Source of the DNA: Acidobacteriota bacterium
GTDB taxonomy: Bacteria; Acidobacteriota; Terriglobia; Terriglobales; SCQP01
Assembly (NCBI GenBank): GCA_021818955.1
Contig: JAKASR010000001.1
Coordinates: forward strand, 124,001 to 188,000
Length of the DNA stretch: 64,000 nucleotides
Reading direction: 5' to 3'
Shown here piece by piece: positions 1 to 9,275 of the stretch. Numbering within the stretch: the first letter of the stretch is position 1; each line of letters starts with the position of its first letter. The notes beneath the pieces were generated by a model. It had not been told where the DNA came from. It ran no database searches and saw only the letters and a program-made list of their open reading frames with translations. The position numbers and the translations under genes are program-made.

Positions 1-2783
1 ACGGCATGTATAAATCCACCGACGGCGGCAAGACCTGGGAACGCATCGGGTTGCGCGACAGCGAACAGATTCCGGCGATCGCGGTGGACCCTACCGATCC
101 CGACCGGGTATTCGTGGCGGCGCTGGGGCATCCGTACGGGCCCAATGCGCAGCGCGGTATTTTCCGCACGACCGACGGCGGACGCACCTGGCAAAAGGTG
201 TTGTACGTCAATGCAAACACCGGCGGCTCGGATGTGGAGATCAATCCCCAAAATCCGCAAATCGTTTATGCCGGGTTATGGGAAGCGCGCGAGGGGCCGT
301 GGGAAAACGGCGCCTGGCAGGGCACGCACGGAGGGTTGTTCGAATCCACCGACGGCGGCACGCATTGGCGCAAGCTGACCCAGGGCTTGCCGAAAAATCT
401 GGTACAGGTCGCGGTGGCGATCGCGCCCAGCAAACCGAGTCGCATTTATGCTTCCGTGGCGTCGTTGCCGCATGGGCTGGGGATATACCGCTCCGACAAT
501 AGCGGCCAAAGCTGGCGCAAAATCACCAGCGATCCGCGACCCGCCGCGCGCATCGGCGGCGGCGACCTGCCCTTGCTGGCGGTGGATCCCAAGAACCCCG
601 ACGTGGTGTATAGCGACAGCGTAGTGACCTGGAAATCCAGCGATGGCGGCAAAACCTGGAAGGGGATCCGCGGCGCCCCCGGGGGCGACGATTACCAGCA
701 CATCTGGATCAACCCCAACCATCCACGCATCATGCTGGTATGCAGCGACCAGGGCGCGATTGTTACCGTCAACGGCGGCAAGACCTGGAGTTCGTGGTAC
801 AACCAACCGACGGCGCAGCTTTATCACGTTGCCGCCGACAACGATTTTCCCTATCACCTTTGCAGCGGCCAGCAGGATAGCGGTTCGGTCTGCATCGCCT
901 CGCGCGGCAACGGCGGCGAGATTACCTTCCGCGACTGGCATCCGGTGGGAGCGGAAGAATACGCCGATATCGTGCCCGATCCGCTGAACCCGAACTACAT
1001 TGTCGGCGGCAAATTGACGCTCTACAACCGCCGGACCACGCAAGCCGCCGACATCGCGCCCGCACTCAGCCGCAGCCAATACAATCGCGTGGTGCGCACC
1101 GCGCCGATCGCGTTTTCGCCGGTCAACCCGCGGCTGCTGTTCTACGGCACCAACGTGGTGTGGGAAAGCGCCAACCTGGGGCATAGCTGGCGCCGCATCA
1201 GCCCCGACCTGACGCGAAAGACCTGGACGACGCCGGCCAATGTCGGCGTGTACCGCAACCGGCTCACCGCCAAACCGACCCGGCGCGGGGTGGTCTATGC
1301 GATTTCACCCTCGCCCTTGAGCGCCGGCATGATCTGGGCCGGCACGGACGACGGTCAGATTCAACTCACCACCGACGGCGGCCAAATCTGGAAAAACGTG
1401 ACGCCGCCACAGTTGCGTCCCTGGGCCAAGGTTTCGTCACTCGATGCCGGACATTTCAATCGCCTGACGGCCTATGCCGCGATTAATACGTTCCGGCTCG
1501 ACGATCTCCGGCCGCACATTTACCGTACGCACGATGGCGGCCGAACCTGGACCGAAATCGTCCAGGGACTACCGGATGATGCGCCCGTCAATGTCGTCCG
1601 GGAAGACCCGAAGCGGCCGGGACTGCTATTTTGCGGCACCGAGCGCCAGGTCTTCGTCTCTTTCGACGACGGCAATCACTGGCAATCGTTGCGGCTGAAT
1701 ATGCCGGCCAGTTCCGTGCGCGACCTGCTGGTTAAAAATGACGATCTGGTGGCGGCGACCCACGGCCGCGGCTTCTGGATTTTGGACGACATCACGCCCC
1801 TGCGCCAAGTGCAGCATCGGATGCTCAGCCAGACCGCGCATTTATTCCGTCCGGAAACCGCCTGGCGAGTGCGCTGGGATACGAATACCGATACGCCGCT
1901 GCCGCCGGATACGCCTGCGGGACAGAATCCGCCCGACGGCGCGGTGATTAACTATTATCTTGGCCAAGCGCCGCAAGGCCCGGTCACCTTGGGCATCTAT
2001 GATGCCGCCGGCAAGCTGGTGCGGCAATATGCCAGCAACGCGCCCCTGCGCCAGGTAAATCCGGCCAAGCTGGATATTCCCGTGTATTGGGTGCGGTCGC
2101 CGCGCCGGCTGCCCGCCACGGTTGGGCTGCATCGCTGGGTTTGGGACCTGCACTATACGCCTCTGCCGGGCACACCCGGTTACCCCATGCAGGCGGTTCC
2201 GCACGATACTCCTCCTGCCTATAATTCGCCTTATGCCCAGCCCGGCCGTTATACCGTTCGCCTGACCGTCAACGGGCACAGTAGCAGCCAGCCGCTCGTT
2301 CTTCGCATGGATCCAAGGGTGAAAACGCCGGCGGCAGGTTTGGCCGAACAGTTTCGTCTTTCCATGGCCATGTACCGCGGCCTGCAGACGCTACAACCCG
2401 ACGTACGCGAACTGCTCGCCTTGCGGACGGCTCTGAAGAAACTACCCGCGAGCGCTCGGCAGGGGACCCTGGGCCAAACTGTCCAATCCGCCAGCCGGCA
2501 AGCGACGGCGCTGGCGGGCGCGCGCATGAGCCTGTTTCAGATGCTGTTTGGGGCGGGTGAACCGACCACCTTAACCGCGATGCAGTTTCAATTAGGCGGC
2601 CTGCTGGGCAGCTTGCAAGCCGCCGATGTCACGCCGACGGTGGCGCAAGCCGAATCGGCAAGCCGCCGGCAGCAAAGGCTGGCTACTCTGCTAGGTAAAT
2701 GGAGTAGCCTGAAAGAACAAACGTTGCCTCGACTGAATCGCGAACTGCGGCAGGCGGGCTTGGCACCAATTCAACTTCGGTGA
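1..2783 (+). CDS. VPS10/sortilin-type BNR-repeat protein (5' end outside window)
   Basis: The frame is already open at the window edge, so the N-terminus is missing; 925 residues are visible from the first ATG at 6. Repeated Asp-box motifs of the type S/T-x-D-G-G-x-T/H-W (STDGGKTW, TTDGGRTW, STDGGTHW, SSDGGKTW, THDGGRTW) run through the first 550 or so residues, the signature of BNR/sortilin beta-propeller blades. The last 350 residues lack the motif and hold a beta-rich segment followed by a helical, Ala/Gln/Leu-rich tail. Large proteins of this class are common in Acidobacteriota and are usually exported; their substrates are mostly unknown, and annotation as glycosyl hydrolase rests on the propeller fold only. 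No catalytic residues can be assigned. Confidence is high for the fold, low for function. Confidence 0.8.
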   Translation, partial: GMYKSTDGGKTWERIGLRDSEQIPAIAVDPTDPDRVFVAALGHPYGPNAQRGIFRTTDGGRTWQKVLYVNANTGGSDVEINPQNPQIVYAGLWEAREGPWENGAWQGTHGGLFESTDGGTHWRKLTQGLPKNLVQVAVAIAPSKPSRIYASVASLPHGLGIYRSDNSGQSWRKITSDPRPAARIGGGDLPLLAVDPKNPDVVYSDSVVTWKSSDGGKTWKGIRGAPGGDDYQHIWINPNHPRIMLVCSDQGAIVTVNGGKTWSSWYNQPTAQLYHVAADNDFPYHLCSGQQDSGSVCIASRGNGGEITFRDWHPVGAEEYADIVPDPLNPNYIVGGKLTLYNRRTTQAADIAPALSRSQYNRVVRTAPIAFSPVNPRLLFYGTNVVWESANLGHSWRRISPDLTRKTWTTPANVGVYRNRLTAKPTRRGVVYAISPSPLSAGMIWAGTDDGQIQLTTDGGQIWKNVTPPQLRPWAKVSSLDAGHFNRLTAYAAINTFRLDDLRPHIYRTHDGGRTWTEIVQGLPDDAPVNVVREDPKRPGLLFCGTERQVFVSFDDGNHWQSLRLNMPASSVRDLLVKNDDLVAATHGRGFWILDDITPLRQVQHRMLSQTAHLFRPETAWRVRWDTNTDTPLPPDTPAGQNPPDGAVINYYLGQAPQGPVTLGIYDAAGKLVRQYASNAPLRQVNPAKLDIPVYWVRSPRRLPATVGLHRWVWDLHYTPLPGTPGYPMQAVPHDTPPAYNSPYAQPGRYTVRLTVNGHSSSQPLVLRMDPRVKTPAAGLAEQFRLSMAMYRGLQTLQPDVRELLALRTALKKLPASARQGTLGQTVQSASRQATALAGARMSLFQMLFGAGEPTTLTAMQFQLGGLLGSLQAADVTPTVAQAESASRRQQRLATLLGKWSSLKEQTLPRLNRELRQAGLAPIQLR

Positions 2784-2836
2784 CGGGGATTTCGTCTATT
2801 GGCGCGCGCCTGGCTTCGGGCATCTAATTGGGCTGT

Positions 2837-3658
2837 ATGCCGAAGCGCGTTCTGGTTGTGGACGACGAGGCGGAGATTGCCCAGTTCAATATCGAACTGC
2901 TGCGCCGGACCGGTTACCAGGCGGAAGCCTGCCAGGATACAGGAACGGCTTTACGCCAAATAGCTCAAAGCGATTTTGATCTTCTATTGACCGATCTGAA
3001 TCTGGGCTGCCGCGCCGATGGGTTCGTACTGGCGGGCGCGCTTAAGCTGATGCACCCGCAAGCACGCGTGCTGCTCGTGACCGGCAATCCGGATTTAGCC
3101 GGCGCCTGGAAAACGATTCAGGAGTTTGTCGACGGGGTGTTGATGAAACCGGTGAGCGGCGCCGTGATGCGGGCAGCGGTGGAGTGGGTGGAGAAACCTA
3201 AGTCGGCGCGCGCGGAGCCGGTGGATCTATCGACCTTGATTGAACGGTATTGCGCGGAAATTATGGATGATTGGCTGGAGAATGTGGAGGCCGATCCGAT
3301 CGTGAACCGGGTCGGGTTGGAGCGCCATGAGCGACTGGACGATTTACATGCGGTCTTGAAAGATGTCGCGCTGCACATGCGCCAGCCGGATAAAATGACC
3401 CTGCTGGAATGCACCGAAAATGCCCGCCGGCACGGACGGCTGCGGCGCCAGGAGGGCTACGCCATTCCGGCGTTGTTGCGCGAGGCCAGCCATATCCGGC
3501 AGGCGATTACCCGCTTGCTCTCCCGCCATTTTCTCGAACTCAATCCCGACCGGCTGCTGCCCGATTTGTTTAGCATGAACGCCAGCGTGGATGAAAACTT
3601 ACTGCAATCGCTGTGCGCCTTTAGCGAGGCCGCCCCGCGCAATTCCCAGGCCGCCTAA
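2837..3658 (+). CDS. Response regulator with RsbRD-N-like output domain
   Basis: Residues 1-115 form a CheY-like receiver: acidic pair D9/D10, phospho-acceptor D53 (LLTDLNLG) and K104 (LMKP). The remaining 155 residues are helical and include H-x-R and HG-x-L-R-R-Q-E-G motifs resembling the N-terminal sensor domain of RsbRD-type and related histidine-kinase proteins. No DNA-binding domain is visible, so it probably acts through protein contacts. A TTG start at 2828 would add three residues; ATG 2837 is preferred because it leads directly into the receiver (MPKRVLVVDDE). It starts 53 bp after the VPS10-type gene, on the same strand. No cognate kinase is nearby. Confidence 0.72.
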   Translation: MPKRVLVVDDEAEIAQFNIELLRRTGYQAEACQDTGTALRQIAQSDFDLLLTDLNLGCRADGFVLAGALKLMHPQARVLLVTGNPDLAGAWKTIQEFVDGVLMKPVSGAVMRAAVEWVEKPKSARAEPVDLSTLIERYCAEIMDDWLENVEADPIVNRVGLERHERLDDLHAVLKDVALHMRQPDKMTLLECTENARRHGRLRRQEGYAIPALLREASHIRQAITRLLSRHFLELNPDRLLPDLFSMNASVDENLLQSLCAFSEAAPRNSQAA

Positions 3659-3697
3659 TCCAAATTAACGCGCGGTTTTCCATTATCCTGTGGTCAT

Positions 3698-3937
3698 ATG
3701 AGCGAAACTCGCATCACTATCCGCCGCAACGGCTCGTATTTTGTCGAGGGGCCGATCACCATCATTGACTCGAACGGGCAGCCGATGAAGATTGACAAAC
3801 CGGCGTTCTCGCTGTGCCGCTGCGGCCAATCGGCCAACAAGCCCTTCTGCGACGGCACGCATAAGACCTGCGGCTTTCAGGGCGCCGAAGCCCACATTTT
3901 GAAAGCCGAGGCCACTGCCACAGACCAGACAACGTAA
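3698..3937 (+). CDS. CDGSH iron-sulfur domain protein
   Basis: A 79-residue protein with the [2Fe-2S] ligand motif C-x-C-x2-S-x3-P-x-C-D-G-T-H (CRCGQSANKPFCDGTH), that is three Cys and one His, in the C-terminal half. The N-terminal half (ITIRRNGSYFVEGPITIID) matches the short beta extension seen in small bacterial CDGSH proteins. Such proteins bind a redox-active, acid-labile 2Fe-2S cluster; the physiological partner is generally unknown. It converges on cydB across a 27-bp gap that can form a hairpin. The ATG at 3698 is the only sensible start. Confidence 0.88.
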   Translation: MSETRITIRRNGSYFVEGPITIIDSNGQPMKIDKPAFSLCRCGQSANKPFCDGTHKTCGFQGAEAHILKAEATATDQTT

Positions 3938-3966
3938 AAGGCGGCCAATTGCGGCGGCCCTGCCTT
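3938..3966. terminator. Possible bidirectional terminator between CDGSH gene and cydB
   Basis: The short gap between the convergent stop codons can fold AAGG-C-GGCC against GGCC-CTG-CCTT with a small bulge. The stem is flanked by A residues on one side and TT on the other, but there is no long T-tract. Weak evidence, supported mainly by the convergent arrangement. Confidence 0.3.
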
Positions 3967-4969
3967 AAGGGTGATAGCCGGGGGTGCTGACCTTGCCGCG
4001 AAAAATGCGATGGATGTAGTAGGTATAGGCAATTACCGCCAGCAAGCCAATGGCATTGGCAATGAAGGCCGCCTTCAACGCCAAGGGCGACGAGGCGGCG
4101 TTAGAAATGGTTAAGCTGTAAGCCGGATTCAAGGTCGAGCGCAGCAGATTGGGGTAGAGCGAGGCGGCCGCGGAGCCGAGCAGGCCGGCGATCACCAGCA
4201 TGGAGCCGTAAAAGGCCGGCAGGTCGCGCTCGCGTCCGGCAGCGATGAACAGCCCCAGTCCGGCCAGGGTCAGCAGCGGGAAGACCAGCAAAAGCGGGTG
4301 CAGCCAGACGCTAGCCATGGTGCCGGTTGCCGCGGTATAAACCGTCACGATGACAATCATCGCCAGCGTGCTCAGATAGAGCCGGCGCGAGTATTCCCGG
4401 ACCCGGTTTTGCAGCGGGGGATTGGTTTTGACGCGGAGATAGTTGGCGCCATGCCAGGCCAGCAGCGACAGGCTGAGCCAGCCTACCGCCAGCGCATAGG
4501 GGTTGAGCAGCAGCCTGAAGGTGCCCTGAAAATTTTCATTTGCGCCGATGGGCAGGCCGCGCACCAGATTACCCAAGGCCACTCCGAACAGCAGCGCCAG
4601 CAACAGGCTGGCGCTGCCGAAGCCGGCATCCCAGAAGTCTTTCCAGAGCGGGTGTCCGAGTTGCCCGCGAAATTCGATCGCCACGCCGCGCAGAATCAGA
4701 AACCAGAGCACTAGGATCAGGGCCAGATAAAACCCGCTGAAGCCGAGCGCATAGACGCGCGGGAAAGAGACGACCAGCAGTCCGCCGGCGGCCAGCAGCC
4801 AGACTTCGTTGCCGTTCCAGACCGGGCCGATGGCGGCGAGGGCGATACCGCGGCTCTCGTCGTTTCTCGGCAGCCAGAAATAAAGGGCGCCCACGCCGAG
4901 GTCGTAACCATCAAGCAGGGCATATACGGTAAACATGCCCGCCAGCCACCAGAACCAGAGTTGGCTCAT
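3965..4969 (-). CDS. cydB: Cytochrome bd ubiquinol oxidase subunit II
   Basis: A 334-residue, strongly hydrophobic protein with about eight to nine predicted membrane helices. The N-terminal segment (FWWLAGMFTVYALLDGYDLG) contains the G-x-D-L-G motif diagnostic of CydB, followed by GPVWNGNEVWLLAAGG, another hallmark. Together with CydA it forms the quinol-oxidising terminal oxidase with high O2 affinity in the cytoplasmic membrane. The gene starts 20 bp after the cydA stop and has an AGGAGA ribosome-binding site in the gap, so the pair is one operon. No small CydX/YbgT frame was found after it; the next gene is convergent. Confidence 0.95.
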   Translation of the reverse strand: MSQLWFWWLAGMFTVYALLDGYDLGVGALYFWLPRNDESRGIALAAIGPVWNGNEVWLLAAGGLLVVSFPRVYALGFSGFYLALILVLWFLILRGVAIEFRGQLGHPLWKDFWDAGFGSASLLLALLFGVALGNLVRGLPIGANENFQGTFRLLLNPYALAVGWLSLSLLAWHGANYLRVKTNPPLQNRVREYSRRLYLSTLAMIVIVTVYTAATGTMASVWLHPLLLVFPLLTLAGLGLFIAAGRERDLPAFYGSMLVIAGLLGSAAASLYPNLLRSTLNPAYSLTISNAASSPLALKAAFIANAIGLLAVIAYTYYIHRIFRGKVSTPGYHP

Positions 4970-4989
4970 CGGGTTTTCTCCTGAACCCC

Positions 4990-6318
4990 CTAAGGGGACT
5001 GGACGCCGGGCGCGGTTTCGGGGCCGGCGCCGATAATGCGGGCGGTGAGAAAAAGATAGAGCAGCGCCAGCATGGCGTAAATGCCCATAAAGCCGAGCAA
5101 GGTAAAAATGGTTTCGCCGGCGGCGACGTTAGGCGAGACGCCTTGCGCGGTGCGTAACAGGCCGTACACCAGCCAGGGTTGGCGCCCGACCTCGGTCGCC
5201 ATCCAACCGGCCTCATTGGCGATAAAGGGGAAGGGCAGCGACAGCATCAGGATCCAGAGGAACCCGCGGCAGGAAAACAGGCGGCGGCGCCAGAGCAGAA
5301 AAGCGCCGACCACCATGATGACGATGAAGATCGTTCCAAGACCCACCATGATGTGATAGGCGTAATAAGTCAGCGCCACCGGCGGCCAGTCATTGCGCGG
5401 ATAAGCCGCCAGCCCGACCACGCGCGCGCGGAAGCTGCCATAGGCCAGAAAACTGAGAATCCGCGGCACGTACACCGGATCGAGCAGCCTTTGCTGGCGG
5501 ACGCTGGGCATGCCCAGGATGGCCAGCGGCGCTCCAGCCTCGGTTTTGAACAGGCCTTCCATGGCGGCCAGCTTGGCCGGTTGCCAGCCGGCAACATGGC
5601 GGCCTTCCAGATCGCCGGTGGGGAAAAGCTGGGTAAGCGAGAGCAAACAGCCGGCGATTACCGCCATCCGTAGCGAAAAGCGGGCGAATTCCTGATGCCG
5701 GTGGCCGAGCAGGTAAAAGGACGAAATCGAAGCGATCACGAAGGCCGCGGCCAACAACGCGCCATTAATGACATGGGCAAACTGCCAACCGGCGAAAGGA
5801 TTGAATAAGACCTGCCAGAAGGAGACCAGATGCGGCTTGCCATCAGAGCCCAGTTGATATCCCACCGGATGCTGCATCCAGGCGTTGGCGGCCGTAATGA
5901 AATATCCGGATAACAGCGAGCCCGCGCCCACACCCACTCCGGCGATCCAATGCAGCCATTTTCCGACGCGGTTGCGGCCGAAAAGAAACAGGCCGAGAAA
6001 CCCGGATTCGAGAAAGAAGGCATACACGCCTTCCATCGGCAGCATTTGACCGAAGAGGCTGCCGCCGTAGGCGGAAAAGGCGCTCCAATTGGAGCCAAAC
6101 TCGAATTCCAGGGGAATGCCGGTGACCACGCCTACGACGAAGCCGATAGCGAAGATGCGCGCCCAGAAGCGCGCGGCGTCATCCCAGCGGCGGTCGCCGG
6201 TGGCCAGATGCAGCGTGGCCATTAAGGCAATAAAAAAACCCAATCCCATGGTCAAGATGGGAAACAGGTAATGAAACATTACCGTGAAGGCGAACTGGAT
6301 GCGCGCCGCAATGACCAC
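4990..6318 (-). CDS. cydA: Cytochrome bd ubiquinol oxidase subunit I
   Basis: 442 residues, polytopic. Recognisable CydA segments: N-terminal RIQFAFTVMFHYLFPILTMG with the conserved His, GIPLEFEFGSNW, FLESGFLGLFLFG, and GRQPWLVYGLLRT near the C-terminus. At 442 residues it is shorter than the E. coli enzyme (about 520), consistent with a short quinol-binding Q-loop as in many bd oxidases outside enterobacteria. Catalyses quinol oxidation coupled to O2 reduction without proton pumping. The start is GTG (6316-6318); no in-frame ATG lies close upstream. First gene of cydAB; an inverted repeat lies 34 bp upstream of its start. Confidence 0.95.
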   Translation of the reverse strand: MVIAARIQFAFTVMFHYLFPILTMGLGFFIALMATLHLATGDRRWDDAARFWARIFAIGFVVGVVTGIPLEFEFGSNWSAFSAYGGSLFGQMLPMEGVYAFFLESGFLGLFLFGRNRVGKWLHWIAGVGVGAGSLLSGYFITAANAWMQHPVGYQLGSDGKPHLVSFWQVLFNPFAGWQFAHVINGALLAAAFVIASISSFYLLGHRHQEFARFSLRMAVIAGCLLSLTQLFPTGDLEGRHVAGWQPAKLAAMEGLFKTEAGAPLAILGMPSVRQQRLLDPVYVPRILSFLAYGSFRARVVGLAAYPRNDWPPVALTYYAYHIMVGLGTIFIVIMVVGAFLLWRRRLFSCRGFLWILMLSLPFPFIANEAGWMATEVGRQPWLVYGLLRTAQGVSPNVAAGETIFTLLGFMGIYAMLALLYLFLTARIIGAGPETAPGVQSP

Positions 6319-6351
6319 AAGCCGCCTCGTTTAATACCATACTAACCATTT

Positions 6352-6375
6352 ATAGCCAGAATGAAATCCGGCTAT
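6352..6375 (-). promoter_or_regulatory. Inverted repeat in cydAB upstream region
   Basis: ATAGCC at 6352-6357 is mirrored by GGCTAT at 6370-6375, with the stem extendable to eight pairs with one mismatch. On the cydA strand a TATAAA-like hexamer overlaps the cydA-proximal arm, so this could be an operator over a promoter. It does not match the textbook Fnr, ArcA or Rex boxes. Position and symmetry are seen; the regulatory role is inferred. Confidence 0.3.
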
Positions 6376-6478
6376 GATCAGCATCACGCCAATTTTTGCC
6401 GGCGGGAATGAGATGAGCTGGACCGACGAAGGCGCAGACCTGGCCCCCGCAAGATAATGAGGAGAGTGAAAGGAACGC

Positions 6479-7426
6479 ATGGAACTGCGGCAATTAGGCA
6501 ATAGCGATCTGCGGATTACTCCGCTGGGCTTCGGCACCTGGACGATCAGCGGCAGCGGATGGGAGTACGGCTGGGGCGGTACCGATGACCGGGAGTCCAT
6601 CACCGCGATCCAAACGGCGCTCGATTTGGGCATGAACTGGATTGATACGGCGGCGGTCTATGGCGCCGGGCATTCGGAAGAGCTGGTCGGGCAGGCGCTT
6701 GCCGGCCGGCGCGAGCAGCCGTACGTATTTACCAAATGCGGGCGGCAGGTCAATACCCAGGGTAAAGTCTACGGCTCACTGCGCGCCGATTCCATACGCC
6801 GCGAGTTGGAGGGCAGCCTGCGCCGGCTGCGGCGCGAAGCCGTGGATTTATACCAGATCCACTGGCCGGACCCGGAGGCGGAAATTGAAGAAGGCTGGAG
6901 CGAACTGGCCAAGTTGCAGCGCGAAGGCAAAGTGCGCTGGATCGGAGTTTCGAACTTCAATCACGAGCAACTCGAACGCGTTCGACCGATCGCGCCCATT
7001 ACCTCGCTGCAGCCGCCGTATTCGATGTTGCGGCGGGGCATCGAGAGCGCAGTCTTGCCCTATTGCCGCCAGCATGGCATCGGGGTGATTGCCTACTCGC
7101 CACTGCTTTCCGGCATGCTCTCCGGAGGCATGACGCGCGCGCGCGCGCAGCATTTGCCGGCCGACGATTGGCGCAGCCGCAATCTGGAGTTCCAGGAACC
7201 GCGGCTCAGCCGTAACCTCGAACTGGTGGAGCATTTACGCCAAATCGGCGCCCGCCACGGCCGCTCGCCCGCCGAGGTTGCGCTGGCCTGGGTGCTGCGC
7301 CGGCCGGAGGTGACGGGCGCGATCGTCGGCGCGCGGCGCGCGGGACAACTGCAAGACGTAATTGGCGCGATGGCCTTCCGGCTGGAACCGCCGGAAGTGG
7401 AGGAAGTCGAGGCTGCGCTCGGCTAA
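6479..7426 (+). CDS. Aldo/keto reductase
   Basis: 315 residues with the complete AKR catalytic tetrad: D56 and Y61 (WIDTAAVYG), K86 (FTKCG) and H128 (YQIHWPDP). The N-terminus (MELRQLGNSDLRITPLGFGT) and the C-terminal NADPH-phosphate region (TGAIVGARRAGQLQD) are typical of the AKR11/12-like bacterial group. Expected to reduce aldehydes or ketones, or oxidise polyols, with NADP(H) in the cytoplasm; the substrate cannot be read from sequence. An AAGGAA ribosome-binding site sits just before ATG. Monocistronic: cydA is divergent and mscS convergent. Confidence 0.92.
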   Translation: MELRQLGNSDLRITPLGFGTWTISGSGWEYGWGGTDDRESITAIQTALDLGMNWIDTAAVYGAGHSEELVGQALAGRREQPYVFTKCGRQVNTQGKVYGSLRADSIRRELEGSLRRLRREAVDLYQIHWPDPEAEIEEGWSELAKLQREGKVRWIGVSNFNHEQLERVRPIAPITSLQPPYSMLRRGIESAVLPYCRQHGIGVIAYSPLLSGMLSGGMTRARAQHLPADDWRSRNLEFQEPRLSRNLELVEHLRQIGARHGRSPAEVALAWVLRRPEVTGAIVGARRAGQLQDVIGAMAFRLEPPEVEEVEAALG

Positions 7427-7445
7427 AAGGCCGCCGCCGTTTTTA

Positions 7446-8702
7446 TCATCGGGACGGGCCGGAAACATTGCCGGGATCTTTCGAGCCTTTGCCGGATTCA
7501 TCCGCCACCGGTTTGAGCTCGCGTTCCAGTTGCGCTTCGCCTTTTGCTTGCTGGCTGGGGACCGGACGCGGGCGCGACCCATTCGGTTCCGGGGCGGCGC
7601 TGGTAGCCTGCGGCTCGGGCCGGCCGTTTTCCAGTTGCAATTGCTCTATCTCCGCCCGCATCCGCGGCAGCGCGCGAGGGTATTGCTGTTGCAGCCAGGT
7701 GACCAACTGCTCGCGCACATAGCAGCGCAGATCCCAAGCCTTGCCGGAATCGGCAGCGCTCATCAAGGCGCGCACTTTCAAGGCCCGATCGGTCGCTTCT
7801 TCCACCTGCAGGTTCCAGACTTTGCCGTCCCAGAGCGGCGTGCTCTGCAGCACTTGCCGCAACTGGGCGCGCAGCGCGTCGATGGGCACGCTGTAATCCA
7901 CATAAAGGTGCACGGCGCCGAGCAGGTCGGCGCTGCGCCGGGTCCAGTTCTGGAAGGGTTTTTCAATGAAATAGGAGATCGGCACGACCAGCCGGCGCAG
8001 ATCCCAGATGCGGACCACCACGAAGGTGGTGTGGATTTCTTCAATCCAGCCCCACTCGTTTTCCACGATCACCACGTCTTCGATGCGGATGGGTTCGCTG
8101 AGCGCGATTTGAATGCCGGCAATCAGGTTGGAAAGCGTCGGGCGCGCGGCCATGCCGGCCACCAGCCCGATCAGGCCGGCGGAAGCGAATAATCCGGTGC
8201 CGACCGACCGCACCCCGGGAATGGTCAGCAACGCCATGGCCGCGGCCAAAAAGATGATGACGACGGCGGTGATGCGGCGCAGTATCTGGATTTGCGTGCG
8301 CAATCTGCGGGCGCGGAGATTATCCTGCACCTCAATCCGGTAGCGATGATTGAAAAATTCTTCAAAGGCCAGGAGCAGGGCAATGATCGACCAGGCAAAC
8401 AAGCCAATGGTGGCCACGCCCAGCACGTGGCCGCCCAACGACATCACTTTGTCGGGCAGGGGCAACGTCGGCCAGACGGAGGACAACGCCAGGACCGGCA
8501 ACAGCCATCGCAACGGCAGGCGCATATGGCGCAGGCTGTAATGTGCCGGATCGCCATGCCGGCGCCGGACCAGCCTTCCCAGGATCACAAACAAGACCGC
8601 GTGCACCACCAACGCCAGCGCGATCGCGCCGGCGAGCGCCACGGCAATGCGCAGCCAGACAGGCAATGCAATGAATTGTTGGAGATAGCCGAGGTGCGGC
8701 AT
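7446..8702 (-). CDS. MscS-family mechanosensitive channel
   Basis: 418 residues. Four hydrophobic helices in the first 190 residues, then the MscS pore-lining and beta-domain signature (GLIGLVAGMAARPTLSNLIA, followed by IRIEDVVIVENEWGWIEEI). Residues 250-340 match the mixed alpha/beta vestibule. The last 70 residues are Pro/Gln/Glu-rich and probably disordered. Acts as a tension-gated channel releasing solutes on osmotic downshock, or as a small-conductance transporter. It converges on the aldo/keto reductase with 19 bp between the stops. Confidence 0.9.
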   Translation of the reverse strand: MPHLGYLQQFIALPVWLRIAVALAGAIALALVVHAVLFVILGRLVRRRHGDPAHYSLRHMRLPLRWLLPVLALSSVWPTLPLPDKVMSLGGHVLGVATIGLFAWSIIALLLAFEEFFNHRYRIEVQDNLRARRLRTQIQILRRITAVVIIFLAAAMALLTIPGVRSVGTGLFASAGLIGLVAGMAARPTLSNLIAGIQIALSEPIRIEDVVIVENEWGWIEEIHTTFVVVRIWDLRRLVVPISYFIEKPFQNWTRRSADLLGAVHLYVDYSVPIDALRAQLRQVLQSTPLWDGKVWNLQVEEATDRALKVRALMSAADSGKAWDLRCYVREQLVTWLQQQYPRALPRMRAEIEQLQLENGRPEPQATSAAPEPNGSRPRPVPSQQAKGEAQLERELKPVADESGKGSKDPGNVSGPSR

Positions 8703-8824
8703 AAAGTCAGTTAGATTGCCAAAATACCAATTCCGTTTTATGCATTCAAATGCCGGGCGCCCACAGGGCGCGCAGGCACGCCGAAGCCGGGAGATGCATA
8801 CAAGCGTCGCAGGAACGGCGCGGG

Positions 8825-9274
8825 TTAGAACTGCCGGCGGCTGTCGAGCAGGATCGTGACGGGGCCGTCGTTGACCAACTCCAATTCCATATGCGCGCCG
8901 AACACCCCGCAGGCAAGCGGCAGTCCGGTGGCGCGCAGCGCGGCCAGGCAGGCCTCATACAGCGGTTCGGCCACTTCCGCCGGCGCGGCTTGATCCCAGG
9001 AAGGGCGCAAGCCGCGGCGCAGATCGCCCAGCAGGGTGAATTGCGAGATGGCCAGCACCCCGCCGCCGATCTCGGCCAGGCCGCGGCTCATGCGGCCGCT
9101 TTCATCCTGCCAAACGCGCAGGCCGGAAATTTTCGCGGCCAGGTATTGCGCATCGTGCAAGGCATCTCCGCGTTCGACGCCGATCAGCGCCACCAGGCCG
9201 CGGGCGATGGCGCCGGCGGCGCGCCCGCCGGCGCGCACTTCCGCCCGGCTTACACGCTGCAGCACGGCGCGCAT
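8825..9274 (-). CDS. dtd: D-aminoacyl-tRNA deacylase
   Basis: 149 residues starting MRAVLQRVSRAEV, the classic Dtd N-terminus. The active-site motifs are present: SQFTLLGDLRRGLRPSWDQA (S-Q-F-T) and the Gly-cisPro-type loop near the C-terminus. Hydrolyses D-aminoacyl-tRNA (and mischarged Gly-tRNA-Ala), recycling tRNA. A longer open frame extends to 9415, but the ATG at 9272-9274 is chosen because it gives the family N-terminus and lies 1 bp after the stop of the upstream DUF2203 gene, implying translational coupling. Confidence 0.95.
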   Translation of the reverse strand: MRAVLQRVSRAEVRAGGRAAGAIARGLVALIGVERGDALHDAQYLAAKISGLRVWQDESGRMSRGLAEIGGGVLAISQFTLLGDLRRGLRPSWDQAAPAEVAEPLYEACLAALRATGLPLACGVFGAHMELELVNDGPVTILLDSRRQF

Positions 9275-9275
9275 G

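Noticed and set aside
276-1184. 302-codon open frame antisense to the VPS10-type gene
   Set aside because: A shadow ORF typical of GC-rich DNA; the sense strand has clear Asp-box motifs and the antisense product has no recognisable pattern.
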